Source: Pseudacidovorax intermedius
GTDB lineage: Bacteria; Pseudomonadota; Gammaproteobacteria; Burkholderiales; Burkholderiaceae_C
Length of the DNA stretch: 64,000 nucleotides
Direction: 5' to 3'
Assembly: GCF_001476815.1 (NCBI RefSeq)
Contig: NZ_LDSL01000004.1
Coordinates: 1-64,000, forward strand
Positions within the stretch are counted from its first letter, which is position 1; every line of letters begins with the position of its first letter. Of this stretch, positions 17,106 to 26,507 are shown one piece after another. Made by a program: the position numbers and the translations under genes. Below the pieces are notes generated by a model that saw nothing but the letters and a program-made list of their open reading frames with translations, was not told the DNA's origin and did no database searches.

Positions 17106-17224
17106 GGTGCAGCTCCGTGGCAGGGCCGTTGGGGAAAGCTGCATTCTTCGCGGCACGGCTGTGGCCGTCCGCACGCCGCCGGCCGGCGACCGATCGTTTT
17201 CGGACATCACGTCCGGCCGGCCGC

Positions 17225-18277
17225 TCACACCAGCTGCGCCGCCTCCAGCTCCTTCTTGAGGTAGGCATAGAACAGCGGCGCCGCCACCAGCCCCGCGGGG
17301 CCGAACAGCGTCTCGGCCACGAACATCACCGACAGCAGTTCCCACACCGCCATGTGCGTGCGCCGGCCCACCACCTTGGCGTTGATGACGTACTCGGCCT
17401 TGTGGATCAGGATCAGGAACACCAGGCAGGCCGCCGCCGTGACCGGCGACACCGACAGGCCCACCAGCGTCAGCACCACGTTGCACACCAGGTTGCCGAC
17501 GATGGGCACCAGCCCGGCCACGAAGGTGAAGGTGATGAGCGCCGGCGTGTAGGGCAGCCGCGCGTCCCACAGCGGCAGCACCAGCAGCAGGAAGACGGCC
17601 GTGAGCGCCGTGTTGAAGGCCGCGATCCAGAACTGCGCCGCCACGATCTGCCGGAAGGCCTGGCCGAAGGTGGTGATGCGCTGGTGCAGCTCGGACGCCA
17701 GCGGCCGGCGGTAGCCGGGCGGCTGCGCCACGGCGGCCAGACCGCCGACGATCAGGCCCACGTAGCCGTGCAGCACGGCATTGAGCCAGGCGCGGCCGGC
17801 CAGCGCCAGGGTGCCGGCCTCGTTGCGCAGGTAGTTGGCGACCATGCGCTGGATGTCGTCCGCCGCCGCCGGCAGCGAGGCCGCGAGTTCGGGCGGCAGC
17901 TTCTGCCGCAGCTCGAGCACGGTGCGGGCGACGAAGTCGATCAGGCCGCGGTACTGCTGAGGCGCCTCGACCACGTATTCGCGGGCCTGCGACACGCCCA
18001 GCGCCACCAGCGCCAGCGGGCCCAGCACCACCAGCAGGATGCCCACGGCCTTGATGAGCGACTCGGCCCGCGGCTGCAGCCGGGCGGGCAGGCGCCGCTG
18101 GGCCAGCCCCACGGTGGCGCGCACGAACCAGCGGATGGCGAGGAAGCCCACGCAGGCGCACAGCAGGCCCACGAGCAGATGGCTCATCAGCAGGCCCAGC
18201 AGGCCCACACCCATGAGCAGGTAGCTGGCGATGACGACCGGGCGGCGCCGGTCGTGGGTGGCGGAAGGCGGCGTCAT
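17225..18277 (-). CDS. AI-2E transporter family permease (PerM/TqsA type)
   Basis: A 350-residue polytopic protein with about eight hydrophobic helices arranged as in the AI-2E exporter (PerM) family: an N-terminal helix pair from SYLLMGVGLLGLLMSHL, a soluble segment with VVEAPQQYRGLIDF, and C-terminal helices with the family motif LVPIVGNLVCNVVLTLVGLS and FGPAGLVAAPLFYAYLKKELE. Most members have no proven substrate. The ATG at 18277 is preceded by a G-rich stretch. It starts 25 nt downstream of purM on the same strand, so the two are probably one transcript, an arrangement common in this family. Confidence 0.88.
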   Translation of the reverse strand: MTPPSATHDRRRPVVIASYLLMGVGLLGLLMSHLLVGLLCACVGFLAIRWFVRATVGLAQRRLPARLQPRAESLIKAVGILLVVLGPLALVALGVSQAREYVVEAPQQYRGLIDFVARTVLELRQKLPPELAASLPAAADDIQRMVANYLRNEAGTLALAGRAWLNAVLHGYVGLIVGGLAAVAQPPGYRRPLASELHQRITTFGQAFRQIVAAQFWIAAFNTALTAVFLLLVLPLWDARLPYTPALITFTFVAGLVPIVGNLVCNVVLTLVGLSVSPVTAAACLVFLILIHKAEYVINAKVVGRRTHMAVWELLSVMFVAETLFGPAGLVAAPLFYAYLKKELEAAQLV

Positions 18278-18302
18278 CCCCCGGGTGCGGCGCGGATGGG
18301 GG

Positions 18303-19370
18303 TCAGGCGACCACGACGGCGGCGCCCTCGCCGCGCCCGGCGATGGTGCCAATGCGGTGCACCGTCTCGCCCTGCGCGCGCAGCGTGGTGGCGCAGGCCT
18401 CGGCGTCGGCTGCGGCCACGACCACCACCATGCCGATGCCGTTGTTGAAGGTGCGGTTCATCTCGATGTCGTCGATGCCCGCCACCTTCTGCAGCCAGGC
18501 GAACAGCTCGGTCTGGGGCCAGCTGCCCTTCTGCAGGTGCGCGGCGGTGCCTTCGGGCAGCACGCGCGGAATGTTCTCCAGCAGGCCGCCGCCGGTGATG
18601 TGGGCCAGGGCCTTGATGCCGCCGTCGCCGGCCTCGCCGCCGTGCGGATGCGCGGCCAGGGCGGCCAGCACCGGCTTGACGTACAGGCGCGTGGGCGCCA
18701 TCACGGCCTCGCGGAAGGGCTGGCCGTCCAGCGTGGCGGGCAGGTCGGCGCCGGCGCGCTCGATCACCTTGCGCACCAGCGAGAAGCCGTTGGAATGCAC
18801 GCCGTGCGAGGCCAGGCCCAGGACCACGTCGCCGGGCTTTACGTTCTGGCCGGTGAGGATCTTCGACTTCTCCACGGCGCCGACGGCGAAGCCCGCCAGG
18901 TCGTACTCGCCGGCCGGGTACATGCCGGGCATCTCGGCCGTCTCGCCGCCGATCAGCGCGCAGCCCGACAGCTCACACCCCTTGGCGATGCCGCCGACCA
19001 CACGGGCGGCGGTGTCCACGTCCAGCTTGCCGCAGGCGAAGTAGTCCAGGAAGAACAGCGGCTCGGCGCCCTGCACCAGCACGTCGTTGACGCTCATGGC
19101 CACCAAGTCGATGCCCACCGTGTCGTGCATCTGCCATTCGAAGGCCAGCTTGAGCTTGGTGCCCACGCCGTCGGTGCCGGAGACCAGCACCGGCTCCTTG
19201 TAGCGCTTGGGCACCTCGAACAGCGCGCCGAAACCGCCGATGCCGGCCAGCACACCCTCGCGCATCGTCTTCTTCGCCAGCGGCTTGATGCGGTCGACCA
19301 GCGCATCCCCCGCATCGATGTCGACGCCGGCGTCCTTGTAACTGAGGGGGGTGGAGGAGGGCGAAGTCAT
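18303..19370 (-). CDS. purM: Phosphoribosylformylglycinamidine cyclo-ligase (AIR synthetase)
   Basis: A 355-residue enzyme of purine synthesis that uses ATP to close FGAM into aminoimidazole ribonucleotide. Seen: [13 protein letters not shown] at the N-terminus, the glycine-rich [28 protein letters not shown] (ATP-binding signature), [11 protein letters not shown] and [16 protein letters not shown]. Length and order are normal. The ATG at 19370 leads directly into the conserved domain; the much longer open frame upstream is a shadow of hda. It is divergent from hda, as in many Burkholderiales, and followed by the PerM-type gene. Confidence 0.97.
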   Translation of the reverse strand: MTSPSSTPLSYKDAGVDIDAGDALVDRIKPLAKKTMREGVLAGIGGFGALFEVPKRYKEPVLVSGTDGVGTKLKLAFEWQMHDTVGIDLVAMSVNDVLVQGAEPLFFLDYFACGKLDVDTAARVVGGIAKGCELSGCALIGGETAEMPGMYPAGEYDLAGFAVGAVEKSKILTGQNVKPGDVVLGLASHGVHSNGFSLVRKVIERAGADLPATLDGQPFREAVMAPTRLYVKPVLAALAAHPHGGEAGDGGIKALAHITGGGLLENIPRVLPEGTAAHLQKGSWPQTELFAWLQKVAGIDDIEMNRTFNNGIGMVVVVAAADAEACATTLRAQGETVHRIGTIAGRGEGAAVVVA

Positions 19371-19529
19371 GGTGGCGGAACGCGAGGGAGAGGGACGAAA
19401 AGAAGGCGGCCCGGGCGTCTTCGACAGGCGCGGAGGCGGGCCGCATAGAATTTCGGGTGATTTTAAGGGCCGGCTCCGGCCCGCCCCGCCGCATTCCCGC
19501 ATCCTCCCGCCGCCTTCCCATTCCCTCGC

Positions 19530-20213
19530 ATGAAGCAGCTCGCGCTCGACATCGGCCTGCAGACAGCGCCGACGCTGGCGAGCTTCCACGTCGGGCCGAA
19601 CGAAGAGGCGGTGGCCCATCTGCGCGGCTGGGTGGGCACCGGCCGCGGCACGCTGCACTCGCCGGTGCCGATCTACCTGTGGGGCGAATCGGGCACCGGC
19701 AAGACGCACCTGCTGGAGTCGGTGGCCTCGGCCCTGTACGACCAGGGCGCGCGGCTGGGCTGGATGCATCCGGGCCTCTACGATCCGCCGCCCTTCGAGG
19801 AGCAGTGGGACGCCGTGCTGATGGACGACGTGCACCTGTACGACAACGTGCAGCAGCAGGCCGCCTTCAGCTGGTTCGTGCAGGCCCAGTCGCTGCAGTG
19901 CGGCGTGGTGGCGGCGGGCGAGTTGCCGCCGGCCGACCTCCGGCTGCGCGAGGACCTGCGCACGCGGCTGGCCTGGGGCCATGTGTTCCAGCTGCAGCTG
20001 CTGGGCGAGGCCGAGCGGCGCGCCGTGCTGCACGAGCTGGCCTCGGCGCGCGGCCTCAAGCTGCCGCCGGAGGTGGTCGACTACATGCTGCACCGCTTCA
20101 GCCGCGACCTGGGCAGCCTCGTCGAACTGCTCAAGACGCTGGACAGCTACGCACTGCGCACGCAGCGTGCCATCACCATCCCGCTGGTGCGGCACATGCT
20201 CGAAAACGAATGA
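19530..20213 (+). CDS. hda: DnaA regulatory inactivator Hda
   Basis: A 227-residue AAA+ protein homologous to DnaA domain III. With the sliding clamp it stimulates hydrolysis of DnaA-bound ATP to prevent re-initiation. Seen: N-terminal [11 protein letters not shown] (the QL..D..L clamp-binding type), Walker [13 protein letters not shown], Walker [11 protein letters not shown], and the C-terminal helices [35 protein letters not shown] hexamer at 19444-19449 is a plausible -10, giving an 80-nt leader. It is the first gene of hda-pcnB-folK. Confidence 0.94.
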   Translation: MKQLALDIGLQTAPTLASFHVGPNEEAVAHLRGWVGTGRGTLHSPVPIYLWGESGTGKTHLLESVASALYDQGARLGWMHPGLYDPPPFEEQWDAVLMDDVHLYDNVQQQAAFSWFVQAQSLQCGVVAAGELPPADLRLREDLRTRLAWGHVFQLQLLGEAERRAVLHELASARGLKLPPEVVDYMLHRFSRDLGSLVELLKTLDSYALRTQRAITIPLVRHMLENE

Positions 20214-20259
20214 CGACATTCCGGGCGGCCCTGCGGGGGCCGTCCGACACACGGATTCC

Positions 20260-21906
20260 ATGATCAAGCAATTCATCGACAAGATCCTGGCCAAGACGGG
20301 CTCGGCCCGCGGCGGCCGCTCGCGCTTCGGCAAGCGCCAGGAAGTGGATGCCAGCGTGCACCGCATCGACCCCGCCCTGGTGGACGAGCGGGCCCGGAAC
20401 GTGGTGACCACGCTGCAGCAGGCCGGCTTCGAGGCCTACGTCGTGGGCGGCGCCGTGCGCGACCTGCTGCTCGGCCTCAAGCCCAAGGACTTCGACGTGG
20501 CCACCAATGCCACGCCGGAAGAGGTCAAGGGCCTGTTCCGGCGCGCCTTCATCATCGGCCGGCGCTTCCGCATCGTGCACGTGGTGTACGGCCGCGGGCG
20601 CGAGCACGAGGTGATCGAGGTCTCGACCTTCCGCGCCTACATGGAAGCCGGCGCCGCCGAGCAGGTGGCCGGCAACGAGCGCACCAGCAAGAGCGAACTC
20701 TCGGCCATGAAGCATGCCGTGGACGCCAGCGGCCGCGTGCTGCGCGACAACGTCTGGGGCCCGCAGGACGAGGACGCCGCGCGCCGCGACTTCACCGTCA
20801 ACGCCATGTACTACGACCCGGCGCGGCAGATCGTGGTCGACTATCACAACGGCATCCGCGACGCGCAGAAGCTGGTGCTGCGCATGATCGGCGACCCCGC
20901 CATCCGCTACCGCGAGGACCCGGTGCGCATCGTGCGCGCCATCCGCTTCTCGGCCAAGCTGGCGGCGCTGGGCTTCAAGATGGACACCAAGACGGCGGCG
21001 CCGCTTGTCGAATCCGCCAGGCTGCTGGCCGACGTGCCGCAAAGCCGCATGTTCGACGAAATGCTCAAGCTGCTGCAGACCGGCCATGCGCTGGCCAGCA
21101 TCGCGCAACTGCGCGCGCTGGGCCTGGCGCGCGGCATCTATCCGCTGCTGGACGTGGTGGTGGAGCGCGCCGACCTGCCCTTCGTCAAGGCGGCGCTGGC
21201 GGACACCGACCGCCGCGTGGGCGAGGGCAAGCCGGTGGCCGCCAGCTTCCTGCTGGCCTGCGTGCTCTGGAGCGACGTGCGCGAGGGCTGGAAGGCGCGC
21301 CTCCAGGAGCGCCCCGGCCAGCGCGCCCAGCCGCCCGTGCCGGCGCTGCAGGACGCCATCGACGACGTCTTCAACACCCGCATCGGCGACGTGTCGGGCC
21401 GCGGCAAGCTGGCGGCGGACATGCGCGAAATCTGGATGATGCAGCCGCGCTTCGACAAGCGCGTCGGCAGCACGCCCTACGGCCTGGTGGAGCAGGCGCG
21501 CTTCCGCGCCGGTTTCGACTTCATGCGCCTGCGTGCCGACATCGGCGAGGTGGACGAGGCCATCGCCGAGTGGTGGCAGGAGTTCAGCACCGCCGACGAC
21601 ATCCGCCGCGAGGACCTCATCGAGCAGGTGCGTGCGGAGCAGCGCAAGGCCCAGTCGGGCAGCCGCGCGCCGCGGGTGCACACGCGCAGCCACCGCGCCT
21701 CGGCGCCCGCGCCGATGGACGGCGGCGAGATGGCCGAGGGCGCGACGACCGGGCAGGCCGCCGAGGGCGAGGGCGCCCTGGTGCCGGCCGATGGCGAGAC
21801 CGGCGCGCCGCGCAAGCGCCGCCGGCGCCGCAAGCCCCGCACCGGCGGCGGTGCGGCCGGCGGCGGCGATGCGGGCGACTCGGGCGGCCCGCCCGACGCG
21901 GCGTGA
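20260..21906 (+). CDS. pcnB: Polynucleotide adenylyltransferase (poly(A) polymerase I)
   Basis: A 548-residue class II nucleotidyltransferase that adds 3' A-tails to RNA and so promotes decay. Seen: [25 protein letters not shown], the G[GS] and DxD-type motifs that bind the metal and nucleotide, [12 protein letters not shown], and [19 protein letters not shown]. The last about 80 residues are basic and disordered (KRRRRRKPR), typical of PcnB tails and useful for RNA binding. The related CCA-adding enzyme is less likely given this tail and the linkage to hda and folK. It overlaps folK by 4 nt. Confidence 0.94.
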   Translation: MIKQFIDKILAKTGSARGGRSRFGKRQEVDASVHRIDPALVDERARNVVTTLQQAGFEAYVVGGAVRDLLLGLKPKDFDVATNATPEEVKGLFRRAFIIGRRFRIVHVVYGRGREHEVIEVSTFRAYMEAGAAEQVAGNERTSKSELSAMKHAVDASGRVLRDNVWGPQDEDAARRDFTVNAMYYDPARQIVVDYHNGIRDAQKLVLRMIGDPAIRYREDPVRIVRAIRFSAKLAALGFKMDTKTAAPLVESARLLADVPQSRMFDEMLKLLQTGHALASIAQLRALGLARGIYPLLDVVVERADLPFVKAALADTDRRVGEGKPVAASFLLACVLWSDVREGWKARLQERPGQRAQPPVPALQDAIDDVFNTRIGDVSGRGKLAADMREIWMMQPRFDKRVGSTPYGLVEQARFRAGFDFMRLRADIGEVDEAIAEWWQEFSTADDIRREDLIEQVRAEQRKAQSGSRAPRVHTRSHRASAPAPMDGGEMAEGATTGQAAEGEGALVPADGETGAPRKRRRRRKPRTGGGAAGGGDAGDSGGPPDAA

Positions 21907-22442
21907 GCGCACGCCCGGCCTCTGCGCAGGGGTCTTCCATTGCGGGAGAAGCCGAGGGCCGTTGCGCCACCGGTGCTGAAGCGCCCCAGGTTCGCGCCTA
22001 CGTGGCGCTCGGCGCCAACCTGGGCGACGCCCAGGCGACGGTCACCCTGGCACTCGCGGCCCTGGATCGCTTGCCGCAGACGCGCCGGGTCGCCTGCTCC
22101 AGTCTCTACCGCAGTGCGCCGGTCGATGCCGGTGGCCCCGATTTCATCAATGCCGTGGCGGCGCTCGACACCGCCCTGGCGCCGCTGGCGCTGCTGGACG
22201 AACTGCAGCGCCTGGAGCTCGCCGCCGGCCGCGAGCGGCCCTACCGCAACGCGCCGCGCACGCTGGACCTGGACCTGCTGCTCTACGGCGAGGCCCGCAT
22301 CGACGCGCCGCGCCTGACGGTCCCGCATCCGCGCCTGCACGAACGCGCCTTCGTGCTGCTGCCGCTGGCCGAGATCGCCCCGGAACGGGTCGATGCCGCC
22401 TGGCTCGCCGCGGTGGCCGGACAGGCCATCGAGCGGCTCTGA
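21903..22442 (+). CDS. folK: HPPK (folate synthesis pyrophosphokinase)
   Basis: A 179-residue enzyme that transfers pyrophosphate from ATP to 6-hydroxymethyl-7,8-dihydropterin. Seen: [12 protein letters not shown] at the start of the fold, [25 protein letters not shown], and the diagnostic [12 protein letters not shown] followed by [15 protein letters not shown]. The first about 30 residues are a non-conserved, disordered extension. The GTG at 21903 overlaps the pcnB stop (GTGA) and is chosen for that; no other start lies close before the fold. It closes the hda-pcnB-folK operon. Confidence 0.94.
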   Translation: MSARPASAQGSSIAGEAEGRCATGAEAPQVRAYVALGANLGDAQATVTLALAALDRLPQTRRVACSSLYRSAPVDAGGPDFINAVAALDTALAPLALLDELQRLELAAGRERPYRNAPRTLDLDLLLYGEARIDAPRLTVPHPRLHERAFVLLPLAEIAPERVDAAWLAAVAGQAIERL

Positions 22443-22477
22443 AGTACCCACCGGCGGCGCCCGCCGGGCCGGCCAAT

Positions 22478-22483
22478 TACACT
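22478..22483 (+). promoter_or_regulatory. -10-like box upstream of the DUF47/Pit genes
   Basis: TACACT followed by TGCGGG. The same -10 plus GCGG discriminator pattern appears before rpsP, rplS and tRNA-Ser. No convincing -35 hexamer is visible. Confidence 0.45.
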
Positions 22484-22541
22484 TGCGGGTTGCTCGGGTG
22501 TCATCACCCTGTCGCATCTTTCGTGTAAGGACGTCCATTTC

Positions 22542-23186
22542 ATGCTCGGCAAGCTGCTGCCCCGCGAGGGCAATTTTTTCGAGATGTTCAACCAGCATGC
22601 CGAGCGCATCGTCGAGGCCGCGCACGCCTTCGAACAGCTGGTTGCCAACTACAACGACGTGCATCTGCGTGAGCAGTACAACCGCGACGTCGACAACGCG
22701 GAGCGCGCGGCCGACCGCGTGACCCACGACGTCAACCTGCTGCTGCACAAGACCTTCATCACGCCCATCGACCGCGAGCAGATCCACAAGCTCATCAACA
22801 CGATGGACGACGTGGCCGACCTGATCCAGGACTGCGCCGAGACCATGGCGCTGTACGACGTGCGCCAGATGACCGAGGAGATCTCGCGCCTGACCACGCT
22901 GTCGGTCAAGTGCTGCGGCCGCCTCAAGGACGCCGTCAAGTACCTGGGCAAGATCGCCGACCCGGCCGTGGCCGAGGCGACGCTCAAGACCTGCGAGGAA
23001 ATCGACCGCATCGAGTCCGACGCCGACCGCGTGATGCGCAGCGCCATGAGCAAGCTCTTCCGCGAGGAGCCCGACGTCCGCGAGGTGATCAAGCTGAAGG
23101 CCATCTACGAGCTGCTGGAGACCGTCACCGACAAGTGCGAGGACGTGGCCAACGTGATCGAGGGCATCATCCTCGAGAACTCCTGA
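22542..23186 (+). CDS. DUF47 / PhoU-like protein paired with Pit
   Basis: A 214-residue, almost wholly helical cytosolic protein of the DUF47 (TIGR00153) family, related to PhoU. Seen: FFEMFNQHAERIVEAAHAFEQL at the start, the acidic E/D-rich helices ADRVTHDVNLLLHKTFITPIDREQIH (the family signature) and ETVTDKCEDVANVIEGI at the end. It is thought to regulate low-affinity phosphate transport through the adjacent Pit permease, whose gene starts 19 nt later. An AAGGA box lies before the ATG. Confidence 0.93.
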   Translation: MLGKLLPREGNFFEMFNQHAERIVEAAHAFEQLVANYNDVHLREQYNRDVDNAERAADRVTHDVNLLLHKTFITPIDREQIHKLINTMDDVADLIQDCAETMALYDVRQMTEEISRLTTLSVKCCGRLKDAVKYLGKIADPAVAEATLKTCEEIDRIESDADRVMRSAMSKLFREEPDVREVIKLKAIYELLETVTDKCEDVANVIEGIILENS

Positions 23187-23205
23187 GCCGCCGGGAGCAG
23201 TCTCC

Positions 23206-24216
23206 ATGGCAACGGTGCAGGTCGCCCTCTGGGTGGTGGTGGTGCTGGTCGCGCTGGCCATCGCCTTCGACTTCATGAACGGCTTCCACGACGCGGCGAA
23301 TTCCATCGCCACCGTGGTGTCCACCGGCGTGCTCAAGCCGGGTCAGGCGGTGCTGTTCGCCGCCTTCTTCAACCTGATCGCCATCTTCGTCTTCCACCTG
23401 AGCGTGGCGGCGACGGTGGGCAAGGGCATTGCCCATCCCAACGTGATCGACGTGCACGTGGTGTTCGGCGCGCTGATCGGCGCCATCAGCTGGAACCTGG
23501 TGACCTGGTACTACGGCATTCCCAGCAGTTCCTCGCATGCGCTGATCGGTGGCATCGTGGGCGCCGTGATGGCCAAGACCGGCACCTCGGGCCTGGTCGG
23601 CGCCGGCATCTGGAAGACGGTGGCCTTCATCTTCGTCTCGCCGCTGCTGGGCTTCCTGCTCGGCTCGCTGATGATGGTGGTGGTGGCCTGGGTCTTCCGC
23701 CGCGCCACGCCCTCCCGGGTGGACCGCTGGTTCCGGCGGCTGCAGCTGGTGTCTGCCGGTGCCTACAGCCTGGGCCACGGCGGCAACGACGCGCAGAAGA
23801 CCATCGGCATCATCTGGATGCTGCTGCTGGCCACCGGCTATGCCTCGGCGGGCGATTCCGCGCCGCCCACCTGGGTGGTGGTGGCCTGCTACACCGCCAT
23901 CGCCATGGGCACGATGTTCGGCGGCTGGCGCATCGTGCGCACCATGGGCCAGAAGATCACCAAGCTCAAGCCCGTGGGCGGCTTCTGCGCCGAGACCGGG
24001 GGCGCGCTGACGCTGTTCCTGGCGACGGCGCTGGGCATTCCGGTGTCGACCACCCACACCATCACCGGCGCCATCGTCGGCGTGGGATCGGTCCAGCGCG
24101 CCAGCGCGGTGCGCTGGGGCGTGGCGGGCAACATCGTGTGGGCCTGGATCTTCACCATCCCCGCCGCCGCCTTCGTGGCGGCCATCGCCTACTGGCTGAG
24201 CATGCAGCTGTTCTGA
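23206..24216 (+). CDS. pit: Inorganic phosphate transporter, Pit family
   Basis: A 336-residue inner-membrane symporter with about ten helices that takes up metal-phosphate with protons. Seen: the duplicated family motifs DFMNGFHDAANSIATVV near residue 25 and GHGGNDAQKTIGIIWM near 190, and the serine/histidine-rich GIPSSSSHALIGG and GIPVSTTHTITGAIVG. It is preceded by a DUF47 PhoU-like gene, the usual pairing. It ends 28 nt from the convergent TM2-domain gene, with no clear terminator between them. Confidence 0.95.
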   Translation: MATVQVALWVVVVLVALAIAFDFMNGFHDAANSIATVVSTGVLKPGQAVLFAAFFNLIAIFVFHLSVAATVGKGIAHPNVIDVHVVFGALIGAISWNLVTWYYGIPSSSSHALIGGIVGAVMAKTGTSGLVGAGIWKTVAFIFVSPLLGFLLGSLMMVVVAWVFRRATPSRVDRWFRRLQLVSAGAYSLGHGGNDAQKTIGIIWMLLLATGYASAGDSAPPTWVVVACYTAIAMGTMFGGWRIVRTMGQKITKLKPVGGFCAETGGALTLFLATALGIPVSTTHTITGAIVGVGSVQRASAVRWGVAGNIVWAWIFTIPAAAFVAAIAYWLSMQLF

Positions 24217-24244
24217 GCCGTCAGAGAAACGGCGCGCCGCTCGC

Positions 24245-24733
24245 TCATTGCGAGATGCGGCGGCCTTCCTCGATCTGGTGCTCGAAGTAGCGCTGGAAGC
24301 TGAAGACGATGCTCGACATCAGCACCGTCGCACCGACCAGCAGTGCAAGCACCACGGCACCGATGGTGAACCAGTTGGTGCGGCCCGGCAACGCGTCGGG
24401 CGGCACCTGGGGGTTGTGTCTGGCGTTCCAGCGCTCCGGCGTCGTCAGGCCGTAGATGATGGCCATCAGCGCGCAGCCCGCAATCGTGAAGCCGACGAAG
24501 GGAATGAGCACCCAGCTCCAGCCGTCGTCCAGCCCGTACATGCGGGCCCGCTCGATGCCGTAGAGGCCCAGCGCCGTCGGGATCGGCAGCAGCCAGCCCG
24601 TCATGTCGCCCAATCCGTACAGGTAGAAGCGGTGCAGCCCCAGCGGCCCGCCCAGGAAGGCGAGCCAGGCGGCGAGGGTCTTGCTGCGTGGCGCGCGTGC
24701 GGTGTCGAGGACGGCTTCGGCGCGGGTGGTCAT
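24245..24733 (-). CDS. TM2 domain-containing membrane protein
   Basis: A 162-residue protein. Residues about 17-110 form the TM2 domain (KTLAAWLAFLGGPLGLHRFYLYG), a short helix pair with the GxxGxHRFYLG-like loop; a third hydrophobic helix (FTIGAVVLALLVGATVLMSS) lies near the C-terminus. Family members are small membrane proteins of unknown function. It is convergent with pit and lies 33 nt downstream of the GNAT gene on the same strand, so it may share its transcript. Confidence 0.85.
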   Translation of the reverse strand: MTTRAEAVLDTARAPRSKTLAAWLAFLGGPLGLHRFYLYGLGDMTGWLLPIPTALGLYGIERARMYGLDDGWSWVLIPFVGFTIAGCALMAIIYGLTTPERWNARHNPQVPPDALPGRTNWFTIGAVVLALLVGATVLMSSIVFSFQRYFEHQIEEGRRISQ

Positions 24734-24766
24734 GCCAGGGCTTTCTTCATTCGGTCAGTCGGTCGG

Positions 24767-25294
24767 TCATTCAGGCGCGGTGCCGCTGCCCTCGCCGAGC
24801 ACCTTGTCCATCAGCACCACGTCGCGCCACTGGCCGAACTTCCAGCCGCAGTCCTTGATGACGCCGACCTCGGCGAAGCCCAGCTTGCGGTGCACGCCGA
24901 CCGAGCCGGCGTTGGCGGAGTCGCCGATCACGGCGATCAGCTTGCGCACGCCGGCGGCCTCGGCGGCCTCGATCAGCGCTTCGAGCAGCTGCGCCCCCAG
25001 GCCCATGCCGCGCGCGGCGTCGGCCATGTAGATCGAGTCTTCCGCGGAGTAGCGGTAGGCCGGCCGCGGCTTGAACCAGTTGCAGTAGGCAAAGCCGAGC
25101 ACCTCGCCCGCCTCGCCCTCGGCCACCAGGTAGGGCAGGCCCTTGGCCAGCACGTCGGCGCGGCGGTTGGCCATGTCGGCCTGGCTGGGTGCCTCGGTTT
25201 CGAAAGTGCCCGTGCCGTGCAGGACGTGGTGGGCGTAGATGGCCGTGATGGCCGGGACATCGTCGTCGCGGCTCGGTCGGATGGTCAGGGGCAT
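24767..25294 (-). CDS. GNAT acetyltransferase, phosphinothricin/methionine-sulfoximine type
   Basis: A 175-residue N-acetyltransferase of the Pat/Bar/MddA group, which acetylates the free amine of phosphinothricin, methionine sulfoximine or similar. Seen: IRPSRDDDVPAITAIYAHHVLHGTGTFE, typical of the subfamily; RYSAEDSIYM; the acetyl-CoA loop ARGMGLGAQLLEALI (RGxGxG-like); and HRKLGFAEVGVIKDCGWKFGQWRDVVLM. The ATG at 25294 is chosen because the conserved IRP begins two residues on. It is divergent from rpsP. The true substrate is uncertain. Confidence 0.87.
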   Translation of the reverse strand: MPLTIRPSRDDDVPAITAIYAHHVLHGTGTFETEAPSQADMANRRADVLAKGLPYLVAEGEAGEVLGFAYCNWFKPRPAYRYSAEDSIYMADAARGMGLGAQLLEALIEAAEAAGVRKLIAVIGDSANAGSVGVHRKLGFAEVGVIKDCGWKFGQWRDVVLMDKVLGEGSGTAPE

Positions 25295-25317
25295 GGCGGA
25301 TGGGGTCGGAAGGGCGC

Positions 25318-25333
25318 TATACTGGCGGGCTTT
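25318..25333 (+). promoter_or_regulatory. Candidate promoter -10 region of rpsP
   Basis: TATACT at 25318-25323 is followed by GGCGGGCTTTT, matching the segment before rplS (TATAAT then CGCGGGCTTTT). This leaves a leader of about 125 nt before rpsP. No good -35 is seen. Confidence 0.55.
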
Positions 25334-25457
25334 TCGGCGTGTCGCTGGCCGGGTGGCCATGTCGCGTGTCTCAACGCTGAAGAAGAATTCATCGGCTGGT
25401 TTCGGGCTTTCGTCGATTTTCAGAAGCCTTCAGCCGGTTCCACCCCAAGGATAAATC

Positions 25458-25733
25458 ATGGTCGTGATCCGACTCTCCCGCGGCGGCTCGAAGGGCCGTC
25501 CGTTCTTCAACATCGTCGTCGCCGACAAGCGCACCCGTCGCGACGGCCGCTTCATCGAGCGCCTGGGTTTCTACAACCCCACCGCCCGCGGCGGCGAGGA
25601 AAGCATCCGCATCGCCCAGGACCGCCTGGCCTACTGGAAGAGCGTCGGCGCCCAGGCTTCGCCCACCGTCGTGCGCCTGATCAAGCAGGCCGGCAGCGCC
25701 GCCCCTGCCGCCGCCGAGCAAGCCGCCGCCTGA
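25458..25733 (+). CDS. rpsP: Small-subunit ribosomal protein S16
   Basis: A 91-residue 30S protein. Seen: [25 protein letters not shown], then [13 protein letters not shown] and ALDRLAYW-like [21 protein letters not shown], the standard bS16 order, with an alanine-rich tail. AAGGA precedes the ATG. It is the first gene of rpsP-rimM-trmD-rplS, the conserved operon linking ribosomal proteins with a 30S maturation factor and a tRNA methylase. Confidence 0.97.
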   Translation: MVVIRLSRGGSKGRPFFNIVVADKRTRRDGRFIERLGFYNPTARGGEESIRIAQDRLAYWKSVGAQASPTVVRLIKQAGSAAPAAAEQAAA

Positions 25734-25750
25734 TCGGCGCGCCGTCGCCG

Positions 25751-26311
25751 ATGCTGCCCACCCTCGACGCCGCCGAACTGCCGGCGGACGCCATCGAAGT
25801 CGGGCGCATCGTCGATGCCTGGGGCATCAAGGGCTGGTTCAAGGTCCTGCCCCACAGCGCCGAGCCGGAGGCGCTGTTCACTTCCAAGCGCTGGTTCCTC
25901 CAGCCGCCTGGCAACGATCGCCAGGTCTTCCGGCTTCCCATCCGCGAAGCCCGCGAGCACACCGACTGCATCGTCGCCCATTCCGACGACGTGCCCGACC
26001 GCAACGCGGCCGAGGCCCTGCGCGGTGCGCGCATCTTCGTGCCGCGCTCCCTGTTTCCGACGCCTGGCGAGGACGAGTTCTACTGGGTCGACCTGATCGG
26101 CCTGTCCGTCTTCAACCGCGAGGGCGTGGCCCTGGGTGTGGTGCGCGAACTGCTCGCCACCGGCCCGCAGACCACGCTGGTGCTCGAGGTGGCCCCGGCC
26201 GCCGAGGGCGACAAGCCCGGCGAGCGCCTGATCCCCTTCGTCTCCGCCATCGTCGACAAGGTCGACCTGGCCGGCCGCACCATCGTGGCCGACTGGCAAC
26301 CGGACTATTGA
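25751..26311 (+). CDS. rimM: 16S rRNA maturation factor RimM
   Basis: A 186-residue protein needed for maturation of the 30S head; it binds S19. Seen: an N-terminal beta-barrel start IEVGRIVDAWGIKGWFKVLPHS (the GxxGxxG-like family motif), the linker REHTDCIVAHSDDVPDRNAAEALRG, and a C-terminal PRC barrel beginning DEFYWVDLIGLSVFN and ending LIPFVSAIVDKVDLAGRTIVADW. The ATG at 25751 lies 17 nt after the rpsP stop. A 196-nt gap with a large palindrome separates it from trmD. Confidence 0.95.
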   Translation: MLPTLDAAELPADAIEVGRIVDAWGIKGWFKVLPHSAEPEALFTSKRWFLQPPGNDRQVFRLPIREAREHTDCIVAHSDDVPDRNAAEALRGARIFVPRSLFPTPGEDEFYWVDLIGLSVFNREGVALGVVRELLATGPQTTLVLEVAPAAEGDKPGERLIPFVSAIVDKVDLAGRTIVADWQPDY

Positions 26312-26470
26312 GAAGGTGTGAACGAACCCGCCATGCCCGCTCGCTCTGCCAAAACACGCCCACTCTGCGTTGCAAATGCTCGCCATAGCCCGAGCTATGG
26401 CTGTGCTTTGCGCCTTGATTGGCCGCGTTTTGGCAGCCCGCTCGGCCACGCCGGATTCATTCACACCTTC
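26312..26470. repeat. Long imperfect palindrome between rimM and trmD
   Basis: An inverted repeat of about 159 nt. The outer arms pair perfectly over 11 bp (26312-26322 with 26460-26470). The middle arms share CTGCCAAAAC near 26345-26354 with its complement near 26427-26436. The centre is a perfect 8-bp stem, GCCATAGC with GCTATGGC, and a 4-nt loop near 26383-26402. It starts one base after the rimM stop. It has no coding potential and no transposase. It looks like a palindromic intergenic element (REP- or MITE-like); identity not known. Confidence 0.8.
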
Positions 26471-26507
26471 TGACCGGCCCCCCCCGCGGCCCCCTGCGCA
26501 GACGCCA

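Noticed and set aside
26370-26507. In-frame N-terminal extension of trmD through the palindrome
   Set aside because: TrmD starts with [13 protein letters not shown] at 26508. The upstream codons lie in the inverted repeat and have no family similarity.
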